Assembly (NCBI RefSeq): GCF_050871315.1
Contig: NZ_JBJLRE010000020.1
Direction: 5' to 3' (one strand)
Source: Kineococcus gynurae
Lineage (GTDB): Bacteria; Actinomycetota; Actinomycetes; Actinomycetales; Kineococcaceae
DNA: 64,000 nt
Both the position numbers and the translations under genes were made by a program. The notes beneath the pieces are model-generated. The model ran no database searches. It saw only the letters and a program-made list of their open reading frames with translations, and was not told the origin of the DNA. Positions 60,530 through 64,000 of the stretch are shown here, piece by piece (the first letter of the stretch is position 1; every line of letters begins with the position of its first letter).

Positions 60530-61897
60530 TCAGGAGCGGGCCTTGTCACCCTCGTAGATGTCGGTGTTCTGGGCCGCGGTGATGAGCGCGTCCTCGGAGC
60601 GGGTCTGGTTGATCGCGACGGCCTGGACCGGCAGCACCGCGTGCCAGAACCAGTCGGTGAGCACCCGGGCCCGGTTGGCCATGCTCGGCAGGGCGTAGAG
60701 GTGGTAGCCGCGCGCCACGATCTTGGCCGGGAGACCGGTCAGCTCGATCCCGAGCGGCTTGGCCACGGCGGTCAGCCCACCGAGGTCGGCCACCAGGCCG
60801 AGGTCCTTGTGGACGTAGTCCTGGGCGACGCCGACCCCGAGCGAGGCGGCGATGTTCTTGCCGACCCGGGTGCCCTGACGCTGCGCGTGCTGCGCCGTGG
60901 GCGGGGTGACCGGGGCCGGGCCGTCGGCGGGCTTCTCCTTGGCCAGGTCGGGCGTGGCGGCGCAGTCGCCGACGGCCCAGACGTCCTCGGCCGCCCGGCC
61001 CTGGGCGTCCACGACGAGACGACCGCGCTCCAGCGGCAGCCCCAGCGTGCCGACCAGCGGGCTCGCGGCGATGCCGGCGCCCCAGATCAGCGTCCGGGAG
61101 GGGACGGGCGTGCCGTCGGTCAGGGTGACGACGTTGCCCTCGACCTTCTGCACCGAGACGCCGAGGCGGACGTCGATGCCGCGGTCCTTGAGCGCGGCGA
61201 GGGCGTACTGGCCCAGCCGGGGCCCGAGCTCGGGCAGGACGGCCGGGGCGACGTCGATCAGCAGCCAGCGCACGTCGCGGACGTCGATGTTCGTCCAGCG
61301 CTCGGCCACGCGGGTCAGCCACCGATGGGTCTGGGCCACGATCTCGGTGCCGGTGTAGCCGGCCCCGACCGCCACGACGGTCATGCGCTCGGCGCGCTCG
61401 GCGTCGAAGCGGGGGTCGTCCGGGAGGGCGTCGGCCGCGTCGAGCTGGGAGAGGAGGTGGTCGCGGACGAACACGGCCTCGGTGATCGTCTTGACCCCGC
61501 GGGCGGACTCGGACACGCCGGGGATGGGGAAGCGACGGGTGATCGAGCCGGGCGACAGCAGCAGGCGGTCGTAGGAGACGACCTGGGTGTCCTGGTCGAT
61601 CTGACCGTGCTCGGAGCGCGAGACGGTGACGGTCTTGGCCTCGACGTCGACCGCGGTCGCGTGGCCGATGATGATCTTGGTCTTGGGGAGCGCCTGGCGC
61701 AGGGAGACCGCGATGTGGCGGGGTTCCAGCACCGAGGCGGTGACGTCCGGCAGCAGCGGCGCGTACGTCAGGTGGTCGGTCGGATTGATCAGGACGAGCT
61801 CGGCGGTACCGGGAGGCAGCAGCTTCTCGAGCTTGCGACCCGCGTAGAGACCGGCGAAGCCGCCCCCGACGATCACGACACGTTGACGAGCGTCCAC
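60530..61897 (-). CDS. ndh: NAD(P)/FAD-dependent oxidoreductase, type II NADH dehydrogenase family
   Basis: A 455-residue membrane-associated, non-proton-pumping NADH:quinone oxidoreductase-like protein. The FAD site is VVIVGGGFAGLYAGRKL at the N-terminus; the NADH site is VVAVGAGYTGTEIVAQ near residue 165; VWAVGDCAATPD is the second FAD block. The C-terminal amphipathic stretch could bind the membrane. GTG 61897 has AAAGG 9 nt upstream; GTG 61906 would sit too close to it. Closely related enzymes can also be sulfide:quinone reductases; I see no evidence for that here. Confidence 0.88.
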   Translation of the reverse strand: MDARQRVVIVGGGFAGLYAGRKLEKLLPPGTAELVLINPTDHLTYAPLLPDVTASVLEPRHIAVSLRQALPKTKIIIGHATAVDVEAKTVTVSRSEHGQIDQDTQVVSYDRLLLSPGSITRRFPIPGVSESARGVKTITEAVFVRDHLLSQLDAADALPDDPRFDAERAERMTVVAVGAGYTGTEIVAQTHRWLTRVAERWTNIDVRDVRWLLIDVAPAVLPELGPRLGQYALAALKDRGIDVRLGVSVQKVEGNVVTLTDGTPVPSRTLIWGAGIAASPLVGTLGLPLERGRLVVDAQGRAAEDVWAVGDCAATPDLAKEKPADGPAPVTPPTAQHAQRQGTRVGKNIAASLGVGVAQDYVHKDLGLVADLGGLTAVAKPLGIELTGLPAKIVARGYHLYALPSMANRARVLTDWFWHAVLPVQAVAINQTRSEDALITAAQNTDIYEGDKARS

Positions 61898-61989
61898 GCT
61901 TTCCACCCTTTCGGCCTTGCCAGGTCGTCCTTCGGTGCCGACGGCTGCGGTGGACGCCCGTGGCCACCTCGTCGTCGGTTCAGGCCTCA

Positions 61990-62027
61990 AAGATAGCCGC
62001 TCCCGGGGGCACCGCGGCGGTACCCCC
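61990..62027 (-). promoter_or_regulatory. ndh promoter region with palindrome
   Basis: TATCTT (61990-61995, minus) is a -10 candidate. Upstream, covering the -35 position, GGGGGCACCGCGGCGGTACCCCC (62005-62027; 23 bp, arms GGGGG/CCCCC and ACCG/CGGT) forms an interrupted palindrome, a candidate operator. Confidence 0.4.
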
Positions 62028-62104
62028 GGCAAACCCCGGACCCGTCCCGCCCGCGCGTGGGCGGGGAAGATCCCCGGGGTCGGCGCGGTGGGGCCGGTGC
62101 CGAG

Positions 62105-62110
62105 TAGGCT
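62105..62110 (+). promoter_or_regulatory. -10 box (TAGGCT) of the rhodanese-metZ operon
   Basis: TAGGCT ends 7 nt before the first base of the SAM riboswitch P1 (62118), so the transcript would begin at the aptamer. Confidence 0.65.
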
Positions 62111-62117
62111 CCCCCCA

Positions 62118-62202
62118 CCATCCAGAGCGGCCGAGAGACCCGGCTCGACGACGCCGCAGCAACCCCCGCCCGACGCGGGGGTGCTCATGCCGGGATCGAT
62201 GG
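62118..62202 (+). promoter_or_regulatory. SAM riboswitch (SAM-I/S-box-like) of rhodanese-metZ
   Basis: P1 CCATC/GATGG; the first ~50 nt are almost identical to the riboswitch at 58486 (one A-to-C difference). The P3/P4 region differs (CCCCCGCC and GCGGGGG pair here). The SD GGAGGAG (62201-62207) overlaps P1. Direct translational repression of the sulfurtransferase and metZ by SAM is the simplest reading. Confidence 0.9.
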
Positions 62203-62216
62203 AGGAGACGAGCACG

Positions 62217-62666
62217 ATGACCGACCCGTCCACCGACGCCGCCGCCGGGCGGCCGACCGGGTACGCGGGGGACCTCACCCCGCGCGAGGCCTACGACCTC
62301 CTCACCCACGACCCCGCCGCCGTCCTGGTCGACGTGCGCACCGAGGCGGAGTGGACGTTCGTGGGCGTCCCGCAGCTGCCCGGCCGCGGCCCGCTGCTGG
62401 TCTCCTGGGCCCCCCGCCCCGGGGAGGTGCCCGGCACGGAGTTCCTCGCCGAGCTCGCCCGCCAGGGGGTGCGCCCCGGCCCGGACCCGGTCGTGTTCCT
62501 CTGCCGCTCGGGGAAGCGCTCGGTGGCGGCGGCCACCGCGGCCACGGCCGCCGGGTACACCGCCGCGCAGAACGTGCTCGACGGGTTCGAGGGCGACCTC
62601 GACGCGTCCGGGCACCGCGGCGGCGCGGGCTGGCGGGCCGAGGGCCTGCCCTGGCGGCAGTCGTGA
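62217..62666 (+). CDS. Rhodanese-like sulfurtransferase
   Basis: A 149-residue single-domain rhodanese with catalytic Cys in VVFLCRSGKRSV and the domain opening TPREAYDLLTHDPAAVLVDVRTE. It may deliver sulfur for the direct sulfhydrylation reaction of the next gene. The ATG at 62217 has GGAGGAG 9 nt upstream; an in-frame ATG at 62199 lies inside riboswitch P1 and is unlikely. metZ overlaps the stop (GTGA). Confidence 0.9.
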   Translation: MTDPSTDAAAGRPTGYAGDLTPREAYDLLTHDPAAVLVDVRTEAEWTFVGVPQLPGRGPLLVSWAPRPGEVPGTEFLAELARQGVRPGPDPVVFLCRSGKRSVAAATAATAAGYTAAQNVLDGFEGDLDASGHRGGAGWRAEGLPWRQS

Positions 62667-63874
62667 GCGCCGACGCGACGCCGCCCCCGCTGCGACCGGA
62701 CACCCTCGCCGTCCGCGGTGGGCTGGCCCGGTCGGGTTTCGAGGAGACGGCCGAGGCGCTCTACCTGACCTCGGGCTACGTCTACTCCTCGGCGGGCGCC
62801 GCCGAGGCCGCGTTCGCGGGCGAGGTCGACCGGTTCGTCTACTCCCGCTACGGGAACCCGACCGTGGCCGTGTTCGAGGAACGGCTGCGGCTGCTGGAGG
62901 GGGCCGAGGCCTGCTTCGCCACGGCGAGCGGGATGTCGGCGGTGTTCACCGCGCTGGCCGGGTTGTTGGGCCAGGGGGACCGGGTCGTGGCCGCCCGCAG
63001 CCTGTTCGGCTCCTGCTTCGTGATCCTCGACGAGATCCTGCCGCGGTGGGGTGTGCAGACCGTGTTCGTGGACGGCGAGGACCCCACCCAGTGGGAACGA
63101 GCCCTGTCCGAACCGACCACCGCGGTGTTCTTCGAGACCCCCGCCAACCCCATGCAGACGCTGGTCGACATCGAGCACGTCAGCCGACTGGCCCACGCGG
63201 TCGGGGCCACGGTCGTCGTCGACAACGCGTTCGTCTCCCCGGTGCAGCAGAGACCCCTGGAGTTCGGGGCCGACGTCGTCGTCTACTCCGGGACCAAGCA
63301 CATCGACGGGCAGGGGCGGGTCCTCGGGGGCGCGATCCTCGGCTCGAAGGAGTTCGTCGACGGACCCGTGCAGAACCTCATGCGGCACACGGGCCCGTCG
63401 CTCTCGCCCTTCAACGCCTGGACCCTGGTGAAGGGTCTGGAGACGATGTCGTTGCGGGTCAGGCATTCCGCCGCGTCGGCGCAGCGCATCGCCGAGGAGC
63501 TGGAACGTCACCCCGGCGTCGCCTGGGTGCGCTACCCGACGCTGGCCTCGCACCCCCAGCACGAGCTCGCCGCCGCTCAGATGACCGGGGGCGGGACCGT
63601 GCTGACGTTCGCGGTGGACGCGCCCGAGGGGCGGGGCAAGGAGCGGGCCTTCGCGACGCTCGACGCCCTGCAGGTGGTCGACATCTCCAACAACCTGGGC
63701 GACTCCAAGACGCTCGCGACGCACCCGGCGACCACGACCCACCGACGCCTGGGGGTGGAGGGCCGCGCGGCCATCGGGCTCACCGACGGCGTCATCCGGG
63801 TCTCGGTCGGCCTCGAGGACGTCGAGGACCTGCTCGAGGACCTCACCGGGGCGCTGACGCGAGCGCGGGGGTAG
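62663..63874 (+). CDS. metZ: O-succinylhomoserine sulfhydrylase
   Basis: PLP enzyme making homocysteine directly from O-succinylhomoserine and sulfide, on the methionine route. The 403-residue protein has the PLP Lys212 in YSGTKHIDGQGRV and the blocks YSRYGNPTVAVFEERL and SGMSAVFTAL. The exact acyl donor (succinyl or acetyl) is a family inference. GTG 62663 overlaps the rhodanese stop. Under SAM riboswitch control, giving end-product feedback on methionine synthesis. Confidence 0.93.
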   Translation: MSADATPPPLRPDTLAVRGGLARSGFEETAEALYLTSGYVYSSAGAAEAAFAGEVDRFVYSRYGNPTVAVFEERLRLLEGAEACFATASGMSAVFTALAGLLGQGDRVVAARSLFGSCFVILDEILPRWGVQTVFVDGEDPTQWERALSEPTTAVFFETPANPMQTLVDIEHVSRLAHAVGATVVVDNAFVSPVQQRPLEFGADVVVYSGTKHIDGQGRVLGGAILGSKEFVDGPVQNLMRHTGPSLSPFNAWTLVKGLETMSLRVRHSAASAQRIAEELERHPGVAWVRYPTLASHPQHELAAAQMTGGGTVLTFAVDAPEGRGKERAFATLDALQVVDISNNLGDSKTLATHPATTTHRRLGVEGRAAIGLTDGVIRVSVGLEDVEDLLEDLTGALTRARG

Positions 63875-63891
63875 CGACCTCCTCGAACCGT

Positions 63892-64000
<109 letters not shown>

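Noticed and set aside
62199..62216. ATG 62199 as rhodanese start
   Set aside because: It lies within the 3' strand of riboswitch helix P1 and has no Shine-Dalgarno; ATG 62217 is better placed.

Overview
The window is chromosomal DNA from a very GC-rich (about 70-75%) actinomycete. Gene content points to Actinomycetota: the tig-clpP1-clpP2-clpX locus, ileS-folC-DUF4233, ino1, a mycothiol-type DsbA/nitroreductase homologue, a RamB-like regulator, trHbO globin and a type SAM-IV riboswitch. The motility-type chemoreceptor and overall gene order would fit Kineosporiaceae (Kineococcus-like), but that genus-level placement is inference. Many genes look leaderless: a TANNNT -10 box ends 6-7 nt before the start codon. 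There is no rRNA, CRISPR array, prophage or insertion sequence. The last 109 bases are a pure G run, almost certainly a sequencing artefact at a contig end.

Layout. 0-7 kb: 3' part of a RamB-like regulator, then a leftward series (prolyl oligopeptidase, MscS channel, NAD(P)-binding/DUF2867 protein, trHbO). 6.9-16.8 kb: malQ, pepN (convergent), Rv2466c-like protein, rpiB, Nei-type glycosylase, SpoIIE-type phosphatase, glycerate kinase and an orphan membrane protein whose 3' end runs into an antisense tRNA-Gly gene. 17-22 kb: tRNA-Pro, tig, clpP1, clpP2, clpX, closed by a strong two-way terminator. 22-26.4 kb: an MFS efflux pump fused to carboxypeptidase-regulatory-like repeats, an overlapping YceI protein with a similar repeat, and two MarR regulators. 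26.5-33 kb: ino1, valS, LysR and two aldo-keto reductases. 33.3-39.3 kb: a leftward four-gene fatty-acid beta-oxidation operon (thiolase, FadB-type, acyl-CoA ligase, acyl-CoA dehydrogenase). 39.4-44.9 kb: T-box leader, ileS, folC, DUF4233. 45-53.2 kb: chemoreceptor, a LacI-controlled Gfo/Idh plus isomerase pair, CSD protein, small hypothetical, sugar porter, ndk, VOC protein. 53.3-63.9 kb: acsA, then a sulfur-linked region.

The most interesting part is 55.3-63.9 kb. Two FMN-dependent monooxygenases of the DszA/NtaA/SnaA superfamily face a flavin reductase whose 5' leader (minus strand) folds as a SAM-IV riboswitch. Divergent from it, a SAM-I-like riboswitch is followed immediately by a 42-codon leader ORF ending in a Cys-rich HIDLCRCVAAACRG tail, then a thiosulfate sulfurtransferase and a methyltransferase. 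A second, nearly identical SAM riboswitch precedes a rhodanese and metZ. In both SAM-I-like elements the Shine-Dalgarno sequence overlaps the 3' strand of helix P1, suggesting direct SAM control of translation. A SAM-sensing aptamer placed in front of a cysteine-codon leader peptide would read two sulfur metabolites in series. This is inference from sequence, but testable.
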